From the NCBI RefSeq assembly GCF_005405885.1, contig NZ_BJFL01000002.1:186001-250000 (forward strand): DNA of 64,000 nucleotides, given 5' to 3'. Both the position numbers and the translations under genes were made by a program. This document shows positions 16,513-26,171 of the stretch, piece after piece. The notes beneath the pieces were generated by a model, which saw only the letters and a program-made list of their open reading frames with translations, made no database searches and was not told the DNA's origin. The DNA comes from Gandjariella thermophila (lineage in GTDB: Bacteria; Actinomycetota; Actinomycetes; Mycobacteriales; Pseudonocardiaceae). Numbering within the stretch: position 1 is the first letter of the stretch; each line of letters starts with the position of its first letter.

Positions 16513-18123
16513 CTACGGCGACGCCGTCGGCCCGCATCCCCGCGGCGGGGCGAGAATCACGCCCTCGTCGCCGCGCAGCGGCAGGGTGCCCTCGACGTGG
16601 TCGCCGGCCCGGTCCGCGTCGGTGCCCAGCAGCACGCGGCCGGGGTGCGGCAGCGGCACCGTGACCGGCCGGCCGGCGAGGTTGAGCGCCACCAGCAGGT
16701 CGCGGTCGGCGTGCGTGCGGCGGTAGGTCAGCACGTCGCCGTGCGCGGCCACGTCGGTGCAGCGGCCCACCGACAGCGCCCGCTCGGCTCGGCGCAGCGC
16801 GATCAGCCGCCGGTACAGCGCCAGCAGGGACGCCGGGTCGCGGTCCTGGCGGGCCACGTTGACCCGGTCCGCGTCCGGCGAGACCGGCAGCCACGGCGTC
16901 GCCCCGGGCGGGCAGAACCCGGCGTGCGGTCCGGGCGACCACTGCATCGGCGAGCGCTCCGGGTCGCGGCCGACGGCGAGGTGCGGCACCCGGCGCGCGT
17001 ACGGGTCCCGCACCAGGTGCTCGGGCACGGCGACGTCGGTCATGCCGATCTCGTCGCCGTAGTACAGGATCGGGGTGCCGCGCAGGGTGAGCAGCAGCAT
17101 CGCGGCGACCCGCGCCTGCGCCGCGCCCACCCTGGTGGCGATCCGGCTGCGATCGTGGTTGCCCAGCATCCAGTTCGGCCAGGCGTGGTCGGGCAGCGCG
17201 GCCTCGTAGCGGCGGATCAGCGCGGCGATGTCCGCGGCGCGGTAGGGGCAGGAGATGAGCTGCGTGTTGGACGGCAGGTGCAGGCCCTCGCCGTTGGCGC
17301 CGTAGTACCGGGGCAGCCGCTCCACCGGCAGGTACATCTCGCCGAGCAGCACACCGTCGCCGCGGTGCTGGTCGAGCGTCCGCCGCAGTTCGCCGAGCAC
17401 GTCCAGCAGTTCCGGCCGCTCGGCGGTGAACACCGGCAGCAGCGCCTGGTACGGGGGTAGCCCCGGGTGGTAGTCAGGGTTGACCGGGTTGTCCCGTAAC
17501 CGCTCGTCCTTGACCAGTTGCCGGCAGGCGTCCACGCGGAAGCCGTCCACGCCGCGACGCAGCCAGAACCGCAGCACGTCGCACTGGGCCGCGCGCACCT
17601 CGGGGTGGCGCCAGTTGAGGTCGGGCTGTTCGGGCAGGTAGGCGTGGTAGTAGTACTGCCCGGTGCGCTCGTCCAGCGTCCAGGCCGGGCCGCCGAACAC
17701 CGAGCGCCAGTTGTTCGGCGGGCCGCCGCCGGGCGCCGGGTCCGCCCACAGGTACCAGTCCCGCTTCGGGTGGTCCCGGCTGGACCGGGCGGCGCGGAAC
17801 CACGGGTGCGCATCCGAGGTGTGGTTGGGCACGAAGTCCACCAGCACCCGGATCTTCCGCCGGTGCGCCTCGGCGACCAGCGCGTCGAAGTCGGCGAGGG
17901 TGCCGAACAGCGGGTCGACGTCGGTGTGGTCGGCGACGTCGTACCCGAAGTCGGCCATGGGGGAGCGGTAGAACGGGGAGATCCACACCGCGTCCACGCC
18001 CAGCGCGGCCAGGTAGTCCAGCCGGCTGGTGATACCGGCCAGGTCGCCGATCCCGTCGCCGCCGGAGTCCACAAAGGACCGTGGGTAGACGTGGTAGATG
18101 ATCCCGGCCTGCCACCAGCGCAC
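16513..18123 (-). CDS. GH13 alpha-glucosidase / oligo-1,6-glucosidase type
   Basis: 536 residues with all GH13 regions: I, VDFVPNHTSD; II, GFRVDACRQL (Asp nucleophile); III, GVLLGEMYLP (Glu acid/base); IV, MLGNHDRSR. QPDLNWRHPEV is typical of oligo-1,6-glucosidase and alpha-glucosidase subfamilies. No signal peptide, so an intracellular enzyme acting on short alpha-glucosides. Start is GTG at 18123; the ribosome binding site is weak. It is divergent from the SBP56 gene and separate from the sugar operon at 21-28 kb, where a second GH13 is found. Confidence 0.9.
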   Translation of the reverse strand: MRWWQAGIIYHVYPRSFVDSGGDGIGDLAGITSRLDYLAALGVDAVWISPFYRSPMADFGYDVADHTDVDPLFGTLADFDALVAEAHRRKIRVLVDFVPNHTSDAHPWFRAARSSRDHPKRDWYLWADPAPGGGPPNNWRSVFGGPAWTLDERTGQYYYHAYLPEQPDLNWRHPEVRAAQCDVLRFWLRRGVDGFRVDACRQLVKDERLRDNPVNPDYHPGLPPYQALLPVFTAERPELLDVLGELRRTLDQHRGDGVLLGEMYLPVERLPRYYGANGEGLHLPSNTQLISCPYRAADIAALIRRYEAALPDHAWPNWMLGNHDRSRIATRVGAAQARVAAMLLLTLRGTPILYYGDEIGMTDVAVPEHLVRDPYARRVPHLAVGRDPERSPMQWSPGPHAGFCPPGATPWLPVSPDADRVNVARQDRDPASLLALYRRLIALRRAERALSVGRCTDVAAHGDVLTYRRTHADRDLLVALNLAGRPVTVPLPHPGRVLLGTDADRAGDHVEGTLPLRGDEGVILAPPRGCGPTASP

Positions 18124-18252
18124 GACCCGACGGTAGCCGGGCGCGCCGGCGACCCGCCACGGCGCCGGCGCTCACGGGGTGAGACACCGCGCGCGGGACC
18201 ACCGGGCGGCCTAGAGTCGGTGGGGAGGGTAGCTCCGGGGGGAGGAGACTCC

Positions 18253-19677
18253 ATGGCTGACGCAGCGCACTCCATCAGCGACCCCACCTTCTACCGCAGC
18301 CCGGTCGAGGCGGCCGCCGCCCCGCCCGAGCGGCTGGCCTACGTGGTGGCCTTCGACCGGTCCGCGCAGCGTCCCGACGCGCTGGTCACCATCGATGTGG
18401 ACGCCGAGTCCGCGGACTACGGCCGCGTCGTCGGCTGGTCGGACCTGCCCACCCGCGGCGACGAACTGCACCACTTCGGGTGGAACGCGTGCAGCAGCGC
18501 GCTCGCCCATGCCGGCCACGACATCTCCGGGCTGCAGCGCCGGTACCTGCTGCTGCCCGGCCTGCGCTCGTCCAACGTGCACGTCTTCGACACCCAGCCG
18601 GACCCGAGGCAGCCGCGGCTGGTCAAGACCATCACCGCCGCCGAACTCGCCGAGAAGGCCGGCTACTCGCGACCGCACACGCTGCACTGCGGCCCGGACG
18701 GCATCTTCCTGTCCTGCCTGGGCGGGGCGAACGGTGCGGACGGCCCGGGCGGGATCGCCCTGCTCGACCACGACACCTTCGACGTGCTGCGCGCCTGGGA
18801 GACCGACCGCGGCCCGCAGTACCTCGCCTACGACGCGTGGTGGCACCTGAACCAGAACACCTTGATCACCAGCGAGTGGGGCACCCCGTCGATGATCGAG
18901 GACGGCACCATCCCGGACCTGCTGCTGGGCCACCAGTACGGGCACGCGCTGCACTTCTGGGACCTCGCCGAGGGCCGGCACCTGCAGCGGGTCGACCTCG
19001 GCGAGCAGCACCAGATGGTGCTGGAACTGCGGCCCTCGCACGACCCGGAGGCGACCTGGGGCTTCGCCGGCGTGGTGGTGTCCACCGAGGACCTGTCCGC
19101 CTCGGTGTGGCGGTGGCACCGGGACGGTGGCGAGTGGACCGCGGACAAGGTGATCACGATTCCCGCCGAACCGGTCGACGCCGAGCGGCTGCCTCCGGTA
19201 CTGCGACCGTTCGGGGCGGTGCCGCCGTTCGTCACCGACATCAACCTCTCCGTGGACGACCGGTTCCTCTACGTGTCCTGCTGGGGTACCGGTGAGCTGA
19301 AGCAGTACGACGTCAGCGACCCGGCGGCGCCCCGCGAGGTCGGATCGGTTCACCTGGGCGGCATGGTCCGCCGAGCCGCCCACCCGGCGGCCCCCACCGA
19401 ACCGCTGTCCGGTGGCGCGCAGATGGTGGAGGTGAGCCGGGACGGGCGGCGGATCTACCTGACGAACTCGCTGTACGGGTCCTGGGACGACCAGTACTAC
19501 CCGGACGGCGTGGGCGCGTGGTTCGCCAAGATCGACACCGACCCGGACGCCGGCGGCGGGCTGCGCATCGACGAGCGCGTCTTCCCGCACGGCGACGAGT
19601 TCCGCGGGCTGCGCGCGCACCAGGTGCGGCTGCAGGGCGGCGACTCCTCCTCGGACTCCTACTGCTACCGCCGCTGA
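18253..19677 (+). CDS. Selenium-binding protein 56 family (methanethiol oxidase type)
   Basis: 474 residues, usual for SBP56/SELENBP1. Conserved blocks are HHFGWNACSS (His pair and Cys), RPHTLHCGPDGIFLSCLG, HQYGHALHFWDL, HQMVLELRPSHDP and FVTDINLSVDDRFLYVSCWG. Bacterial and human members oxidise methanethiol to formaldehyde, H2S and H2O2, with copper bound by the conserved histidines. The start is ATG 18253, after the strong ggggggaggag ribosome binding site. A TAGAGT -10-like hexamer lies at 18212-18217. No partner for sulfur metabolism is seen nearby. Confidence 0.9.
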   Translation: MADAAHSISDPTFYRSPVEAAAAPPERLAYVVAFDRSAQRPDALVTIDVDAESADYGRVVGWSDLPTRGDELHHFGWNACSSALAHAGHDISGLQRRYLLLPGLRSSNVHVFDTQPDPRQPRLVKTITAAELAEKAGYSRPHTLHCGPDGIFLSCLGGANGADGPGGIALLDHDTFDVLRAWETDRGPQYLAYDAWWHLNQNTLITSEWGTPSMIEDGTIPDLLLGHQYGHALHFWDLAEGRHLQRVDLGEQHQMVLELRPSHDPEATWGFAGVVVSTEDLSASVWRWHRDGGEWTADKVITIPAEPVDAERLPPVLRPFGAVPPFVTDINLSVDDRFLYVSCWGTGELKQYDVSDPAAPREVGSVHLGGMVRRAAHPAAPTEPLSGGAQMVEVSRDGRRIYLTNSLYGSWDDQYYPDGVGAWFAKIDTDPDAGGGLRIDERVFPHGDEFRGLRAHQVRLQGGDSSSDSYCYRR

Positions 19678-19939
19678 CCGCGGCCGTGTCCACGTGCTGG
19701 GAGGCCGGCGGAATCGTTGACGCCGCGTGCCGGTGCCCGCCACGATGAGGCTCGTGACCGCGCAGCGCTCGCTCACCCGGCGGCGGCACGTCGACTATGT
19801 CCGTGTCGTCGCCCAGGGTTGTCGGGGCTGATCCCACCGGCCGCCGGCGCGCCGGAAATCCATGCCGCCGCCCCGGGTTTTCTGATCTCGTCCCTCGCCG
19901 CCTCGATGCCGGCGCGAGGGCGCCAGACCCAGCCACCCA

Positions 19940-19962
19940 ACCGTCCGTCCACGACGGACGGT
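19940..19962. promoter_or_regulatory. 9-bp inverted repeat just before the winged-helix regulator
   Basis: ACCGTCCGT (19940-19948) and ACGGACGGT (19954-19962) form a perfect inverted repeat with a 5-nt centre, ending 23 nt before ATG 19986. It could be an operator bound by the downstream winged-helix protein or a leader hairpin. The rest of the 308-bp gap after the SBP56 gene shows nothing else I can identify. Confidence 0.45.
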
Positions 19963-19985
19963 GAGTACACGGACGAGGAAACGCG

Positions 19986-20558
19986 ATGACCGTGGCTTCC
20001 CTACCGACCCCGCAGCCGAGCGCGCAGCCCGGCACGCCAGCCCGGAGCGGCGTGCACATCGTGGTCCACCTGGCCGCGCACGGCGACGACGCCGCGCGGG
20101 TCGCCGCCTGGCTGACCCGAGCGCTGTCCACCCTCGCCGCCGAATGCGGGCCCGTTGACGTCACCGTCGGCTCGGGCGCCGGGCACGGCGGCGCCGGCGA
20201 GGTGATCCCGCTGCCCCGGCCGGTCCCCGAGACCCGGGAGTCCCGGGACCGGGCCCGGCTCCACATCCACACGCCGTCCCGCCGGGTGCTCCGCGACGGC
20301 GCCCCGCTGAGCCTGACCCGGCTGGAGTACGACCTGCTGCTGTTCCTGTGCGACCACCCGCGGCGCGTGCATGAGCGCCGCTCGCTGCTGCACCACGTCT
20401 GGGGGTACGCCGGCCCCGGCCGGTCCCGCACCCTCGACGTGCACATCCGCCGGCTGCGCCGCAAGCTCGGCCCGGACCTGCCGCTGATCGGCACGGTGCG
20501 CGGCGTGGGTTACCGGCTGGAGCGGGATGCCGAGGTGTGGGTGGACCACGGCCCGTGA
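19986..20558 (+). CDS. OmpR/PhoB-type winged-helix regulator without receiver domain
   Basis: 190 residues. Residues 95-185 are a transcriptional-regulator C-terminal winged helix: PLSLTRLEYDLLLFLCDHP, HHVWGYAGPGRSRTLDVHIR, RLRRKLG and TVRGVGYRLE. The first 90 residues (VHIVVHLAAHGDDAARVAAW) do not contain the Asp pocket of a response-regulator receiver domain, so it is not a conventional two-component protein. No kinase gene is nearby. The ATG is preceded by an inverted repeat, and a 14-bp stem-loop follows the stop, so it looks like a monocistronic gene. Confidence 0.85.
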   Translation: MTVASLPTPQPSAQPGTPARSGVHIVVHLAAHGDDAARVAAWLTRALSTLAAECGPVDVTVGSGAGHGGAGEVIPLPRPVPETRESRDRARLHIHTPSRRVLRDGAPLSLTRLEYDLLLFLCDHPRRVHERRSLLHHVWGYAGPGRSRTLDVHIRRLRRKLGPDLPLIGTVRGVGYRLERDAEVWVDHGP

Positions 20559-20570
20559 CGGGCCGGCGTA

Positions 20571-20608
20571 CCGGGGGCGTGACCTGCCGCCGCGGGTCAC
20601 GCCCCCGG
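20571..20608 (+). terminator. 14-bp perfect stem-loop after the winged-helix gene
   Basis: CCGGGGGCGTGACC (20571-20584) pairs perfectly with GGTCACGCCCCCGG (20595-20608) around a 10-nt loop, 12 nt after the stop codon. No U-tract follows, as is common for actinomycete hairpin terminators. Confidence 0.6.
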
Positions 20609-20879
20609 GGCGCGTCACGTTCGGGGGCACGTACGACGATCTCTCGGTTGACCGAGCCGTGCGGATCTGCGCTGGAATCGGCGGTACCGGGACGAACGGT
20701 GGGCCCCGGGCGAGGGCCGGCCCGGGTGCCGTTGGTGCGAGGGGGATGGCCATGGGCGTCGAGCATGTTCCGCCGCGGGACGTGCCGAACCGGCTTCGGA
20801 TCCTGGGTGCTGACCAGGCGGATGGCGGGTAGGGCTGCCGGACGCGGCTGACGTGTCCGGCCGGCCGTCCGTTCAGGGG

Positions 20880-20908
20880 TTGACAAGCACAGTCAGCCGA
20901 CCGACCCT
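20880..20908 (+). promoter_or_regulatory. Candidate promoter of the sugar ABC operon
   Basis: A perfect TTGACA -35 at 20880-20885 is followed after 17 bp by GACCCT at 20903-20908, a weak -10. Transcription would start near 20915, just before the first LacI-type operator. Between 20609 and 20879 I see no supported gene; a 28-codon frame at 20746-20832 is unconvincing. Confidence 0.4.
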
Positions 20909-20921
20909 ATGCGCGCTCGTG

Positions 20922-20934
20922 TTGAGCGTTCCAA
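20922..20934. promoter_or_regulatory. LacI-type operator candidate 1
   Basis: TTGAGCGTTCCAA is an imperfect palindrome centred on CG, the layout of LacI-family operators. It lies just past the predicted start of transcription of the sugar operon and shares GCGTTC/ACGTTC with site 2. Confidence 0.4.
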
Positions 20935-20969
20935 CTCGATCACGCCGGGCTCGCCGGTGTGATCGACTT

Positions 20970-20979
20970 TGAACGTTCA
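20970..20979. promoter_or_regulatory. LacI-type operator candidate 2
   Basis: TGAACGTTCA is a perfect 10-bp palindrome centred on CG, about 46 bp downstream of site 1 and about 200 bp upstream of the binding-protein gene. A LacI-family gene occurs in this window at 32.7-33.7 kb and could be the regulator, though it is not adjacent. Confidence 0.4.
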
Positions 20980-21178
20980 TATCGTGCACGTCGCAGTCCG
21001 GCGGGGCCCTCGGGCGACCCATCGCAACGAGGCGGAGGGGCATGGTCAGGCAGCAGCGAGTGGCCGCGTCGACACCACCCTCCCTCGTGCGCCAGCGGCT
21101 CTCGCCGGCCCATGACGGCGGCGTGTCCGGGCGAGGCCGGCACGATCTGGACGGAGACGGACGGGAGGGAGCGAAAGG

Positions 21179-22486
21179 ATGATCCGTCGGACAACCATCG
21201 CGTGGGGTGCGGTCGCCGTGACCGCCGCCCTCGCCCTCTCCGCCTGCGGCGGCAGCGGCGGGGGCGGCGGCGGAACCGGTGCGGGCGGCACGACCCCGCT
21301 CGACGGCCGCGGCCCGATCACCTTCGCCACCGGCAAGGACACCTCGGGCAACCTGCAGAAGCTGGTGGACACATGGAACGGTGCGCACCCCGGCGAGCAG
21401 GTGCGCATCGTTGAACTGCCGGAGTCCGCCGACGACCAGCGGCAGCAGATGGTGCAGAACGCCCAGGTGAAATCGGACGCGTTCAGCGTGCTCAATCTCG
21501 ACGTGGTGTGGACAGGTGAGTTCGCCGCGAACCGATGGGTCGTCGAGTTGCCGCAGCAGCAGTTCGACCTGCAGAACTTCCTGCAGCCCGCGGTGGAGTC
21601 GGCGAAGTACCGGGGCAAGCTGTTCGCGATGCCGTTCAAGTCCAACGGCGGCCTGCTCTTCTACCGCAAGGACCTGTTGCAGAAGGCCGGCATCCAGCAG
21701 GCGCCGAAGACCTTCGCGGAGATGTCCGCGGACTGCCAGAAGGTGCTGGCGCTGCCCGACGCCGCCGGCATGAGCTGCTACTCCGGGCAGTACGAGAAGT
21801 ACGAGGGCCTGACCGCGAACTTCGCGGAGGCCGTCAACTCCGCCGGCGGCACCATCATCGACGCCGACGGCAAGCCGAGCGTGAACACGCCGCAGGCGAA
21901 GACCGCGCTGGACACCCTGGTGCAGGGCTTCAAGTCCGGGATGATTCCCAAGGAGGCCATCACCTTCAAGGAGGAGGACTCCCGCCGCGCGTTCGAGGCC
22001 GGCAAGCTGGTCTTCGAGAACATCTGGCCCTACCAGTGGGCGAAGGCGAACCAGACGGACGGTTCCTCTCAGGTCGTCGGCAAGTTCGACGTGGCACCGC
22101 TGCCCGGGATCAGCGGACCCGGCGTGTCCACCATCGGCGGCTACAACATGGCCATCTCCTCGTTCGCCAAGAACAAGGCCACCGCGCTGGACTTCATCAA
22201 GTACATGACCAGCGAGCAGACCCAGCGGTCCAACCTGCTGGCCACCTCCGAGGCGCCGGTGCTGACCAAGCTCTACGACGACCCGGAACTGGTGCAGAAG
22301 TACCCCTACCTGCCCACCCTCAAGGCGTCGATCATGGGCGCCAAGCCACGGCCGGTGGTGGTGCACTACGGCGACGTCACCAAGGCCATCCAGGAGTCCG
22401 TGTACGCGGCGCTGAGCGGGCAGAAGCCCACGGATGCGGCGCTGTCCGAGTTGCAGCAGAAGCTCCAGCAGCTCACCCAGCAGTGA
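21179..22486 (+). CDS. Sugar ABC transporter substrate-binding lipoprotein
   Basis: 435 residues. The signal peptide ends in a lipobox ALSAC with Cys23 as lipidation site, then a Gly-rich spacer. The mature protein is a family-1 solute-binding protein (GPITFATGKDTSGNL; FAMPFKSNGGLLFYRKDLL; AGKLVFENIWPYQWAK; YNMAISSFAKNKATALDFIK), anchored outside the membrane. Aromatic residues and downstream alpha-glucosidases suggest an alpha-linked oligosaccharide such as a maltodextrin or trehalose. It is first in an operon with two permeases and two glycoside hydrolases; no ATPase gene is present, so a shared MsiK-type ATPase is likely (inference). Confidence 0.92.
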   Translation: MIRRTTIAWGAVAVTAALALSACGGSGGGGGGTGAGGTTPLDGRGPITFATGKDTSGNLQKLVDTWNGAHPGEQVRIVELPESADDQRQQMVQNAQVKSDAFSVLNLDVVWTGEFAANRWVVELPQQQFDLQNFLQPAVESAKYRGKLFAMPFKSNGGLLFYRKDLLQKAGIQQAPKTFAEMSADCQKVLALPDAAGMSCYSGQYEKYEGLTANFAEAVNSAGGTIIDADGKPSVNTPQAKTALDTLVQGFKSGMIPKEAITFKEEDSRRAFEAGKLVFENIWPYQWAKANQTDGSSQVVGKFDVAPLPGISGPGVSTIGGYNMAISSFAKNKATALDFIKYMTSEQTQRSNLLATSEAPVLTKLYDDPELVQKYPYLPTLKASIMGAKPRPVVVHYGDVTKAIQESVYAALSGQKPTDAALSELQQKLQQLTQQ

Positions 22487-22494
22487 GCGGCCGG

Positions 22495-22525
22495 CGGGCG
22501 GGCGCGGCGACCCCGCGCCCGCCCG
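22495..22525 (+). terminator. 13-bp stem-loop between binding-protein and permease genes
   Basis: CGGGCGGGCGCGG (22495-22507) pairs perfectly with CCGCGCCCGCCCG (22513-22525) around a 5-nt loop, 8 nt after the binding-protein stop and 100 bp before the first permease. Such hairpins in sugar ABC operons stabilise the binding-protein mRNA or partly terminate, giving more binding protein than permease. Confidence 0.6.
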
Positions 22526-22625
22526 GCTTCCCGGTGGTCCGGCGAGCAGGCTGCCTGATGCGTCTCTCAGGCCGCGAGAAGGAAGGCTTCCCGATGCGCA
22601 CGGATGGCGGGCAAGGAGGACCGTC

Positions 22626-23678
22626 GTGACGAGCACGAGCACCACCGAACCGCTGCGGGCGAAGACGCGGTCGGTGCCGAGACACGCGCGCGGACGCCGG
22701 CGTGGGAGAGCCGAGGCCGGCCGGCTGGCCGCTCTGCTGCTCTCGCCCACGTTCGCCGTGCTGGCCCTGGTGATCGTCTACCCGCTGGTGTCCGCGCTGC
22801 GCGACTCGCTGTTCTCCAGCGGCGAGCAACTCGACGAGAACGGTTTCGTCGTGCAGGGCGACCAGTTCGTCGGCCTGCGGAACTTCGCCGACATCGTCCG
22901 GGGCGCGGCCGCCACCCGGTTCTGGAACGCGTTCGGCAACACCACGTTCTTCATGCTCACCACGGTCGCCATGGAAACCGTCATCGGCATGGCGATGGCG
23001 CTGGTGATGCACCACGCGCTGCGCGGAAGGGGCGTGGTGCGGGCGAGCGTGCTGGTGCCCTGGGCGGTGCCCACCGCGGTGTCCGCCCTGCTGTGGCGCT
23101 GGATGTTCGCCTCCGACGGCGTGATCAACGCGATCATCGGCCACCAGGTGCTGTGGACCACGGAGGGCTGGCACGCCAAGCTCGCCGTGATCGTCGCCGA
23201 CGTGTGGAAGACCGCGCCGTTCGTCGGCCTGCTCACCCTCGCCGGGCTGCAGATCATCCCCGGCGACCTGTACGAGGCGGCCCGGGTGGACGGGGCTGGG
23301 TCGTGGCGGCAGTTCTGGCAGATCACCCTGCCACTGGTCAAACCCGCCCTGCTGGTCGCGGTGCTGTTCCGGATCCTGGACGCGCTGCGCATGTTCGACC
23401 TGCCGTTCGTGCTGATCGGCAACCAGAAGCGGTCCGCGGAGACGCTGTCCATGCTGGCCTGGGACGAGGCGAGCAACCTGCACTACGGCCCGGCCGCCGC
23501 GTACGCGACGCTGCTGTTCTTCTACGTCGTGGTGGTCGCGTTCCTATTCGTCAAGTTGCTCGGCGCGGACGTGATCGGCGAGGCGCGTGGCCGGCGCGCG
23601 GTGGGCCGGCGGGCGGTGGGCCGGCGGGCGGAGGACGCGCCGGCCGCGCCGCCCCGGGAGGAGGTGGTCCCGGCATGA
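22626..23678 (+). CDS. Sugar ABC transporter permease, MalF type
   Basis: 350 residues from GTG 22626, set by the AAGGAGG site 9 nt upstream. A cytoplasmic basic N-terminus precedes six predicted helices (first near residues 38-60). The EAA loop that contacts the ATPase reads YEAARVDGAGSWRQFWQITL. It overlaps the next permease by 4 bp (ATGA). The Arg/Gly-rich tail near the C-terminus contains a short GRRAVGRRA repeat. Works with the second permease to form the channel for the sugar. Confidence 0.92.
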   Translation: MTSTSTTEPLRAKTRSVPRHARGRRRGRAEAGRLAALLLSPTFAVLALVIVYPLVSALRDSLFSSGEQLDENGFVVQGDQFVGLRNFADIVRGAAATRFWNAFGNTTFFMLTTVAMETVIGMAMALVMHHALRGRGVVRASVLVPWAVPTAVSALLWRWMFASDGVINAIIGHQVLWTTEGWHAKLAVIVADVWKTAPFVGLLTLAGLQIIPGDLYEAARVDGAGSWRQFWQITLPLVKPALLVAVLFRILDALRMFDLPFVLIGNQKRSAETLSMLAWDEASNLHYGPAAAYATLLFFYVVVVAFLFVKLLGADVIGEARGRRAVGRRAVGRRAEDAPAAPPREEVVPA

Positions 23679-24513
23679 CCGGAACCGCCACGAGCACCCG
23701 CCGGCGAAGCTGGCCGCGCGTCGTCGGCGTGGCCGCCATCGTGCTCTACTGCCTGGCGCCGTTCTACTGGATGGTCGTCTCGGCGTTCCGCCGGCCCGGT
23801 GACCAGTTCGCCATCACCCCGCTGCCCCGGCCGTGGTCGGTGGAGAACTTCCTCGCCGTGTTCAAACCGGACGTCGGGTTCGGACGGTCGCTGCTGAACA
23901 GTGTGATCGTGGCCGGCACGACCACCCTGCTCACCCTGCTGCTCGGCACGTTCGCCGCGTACGCGCTGGCCCGGCTGAACTTCCGGTTCAAGACCGCCGC
24001 GGCGGGCGTCGTCATCGCGATGTCGATGTTCCCGGTGATCTCGCTGGTGGTGCCGCTGCTCAAGCTGTTCACCAACATCGGCTGGATCAACACCTACCAG
24101 GCGATGATCCTGCCCAGCCTGTCCTTCGCGCTGCCGCTGGCGGTGTGGAACCTGACCACGTTCTTCCGGCAGATGCCCGAGGAGTTGGAGCAGGCGGCCA
24201 TGGTGGACGGCTGCACCCGCGGCCAGGCGTTCCGGAAGGTCATCATTCCGCTCGCCGCGCCGGGCATGTTCACCACCGCGATCATCACGTTCATCGTGGC
24301 CTGGAACGAGTTCGCGATCGCGCTGTCCATGGTGAACGACAAGAGCATGCAGACCGCCACGGTGGCCATCTCACGGTTCACCGGCGCCTACGGTTTCGAC
24401 CAGCCGTTCGGCACGCAGATGGCGGCCGGTGTCATCGTGACCGTGCCGCTGGTCATCGTTGTGCTGCTGTTCCAGCGGCGCATCATCGCCGGACTGACCG
24501 CGGGAGGGGTGAA

Positions 24514-24517
<4 letters not shown>
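23675..24517 (+). CDS. Sugar ABC transporter permease, MalG type
   Basis: 280 residues, six predicted helices. The EAA motif reads [21 protein letters not shown]. Overlapping ATGA with the preceding permease and GTGA with the following GH13 gene show tight translational coupling. The C-terminus [15 protein letters not shown] is typical of MalG-like permeases. Confidence 0.93.
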
Positions 24518-26145
<1,628 letters not shown>

Positions 26146-26171
26146 TCCGAAACTCTTTCTGCGAGGTGACG

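Noticed and set aside
20746-20832. 28-codon frame with an AGGGGG site, possible small peptide gene
   Set aside because: Weak codon bias, no recognisable leader or core-peptide pattern, and it lies in the upstream region of the sugar operon. Not enough to call.
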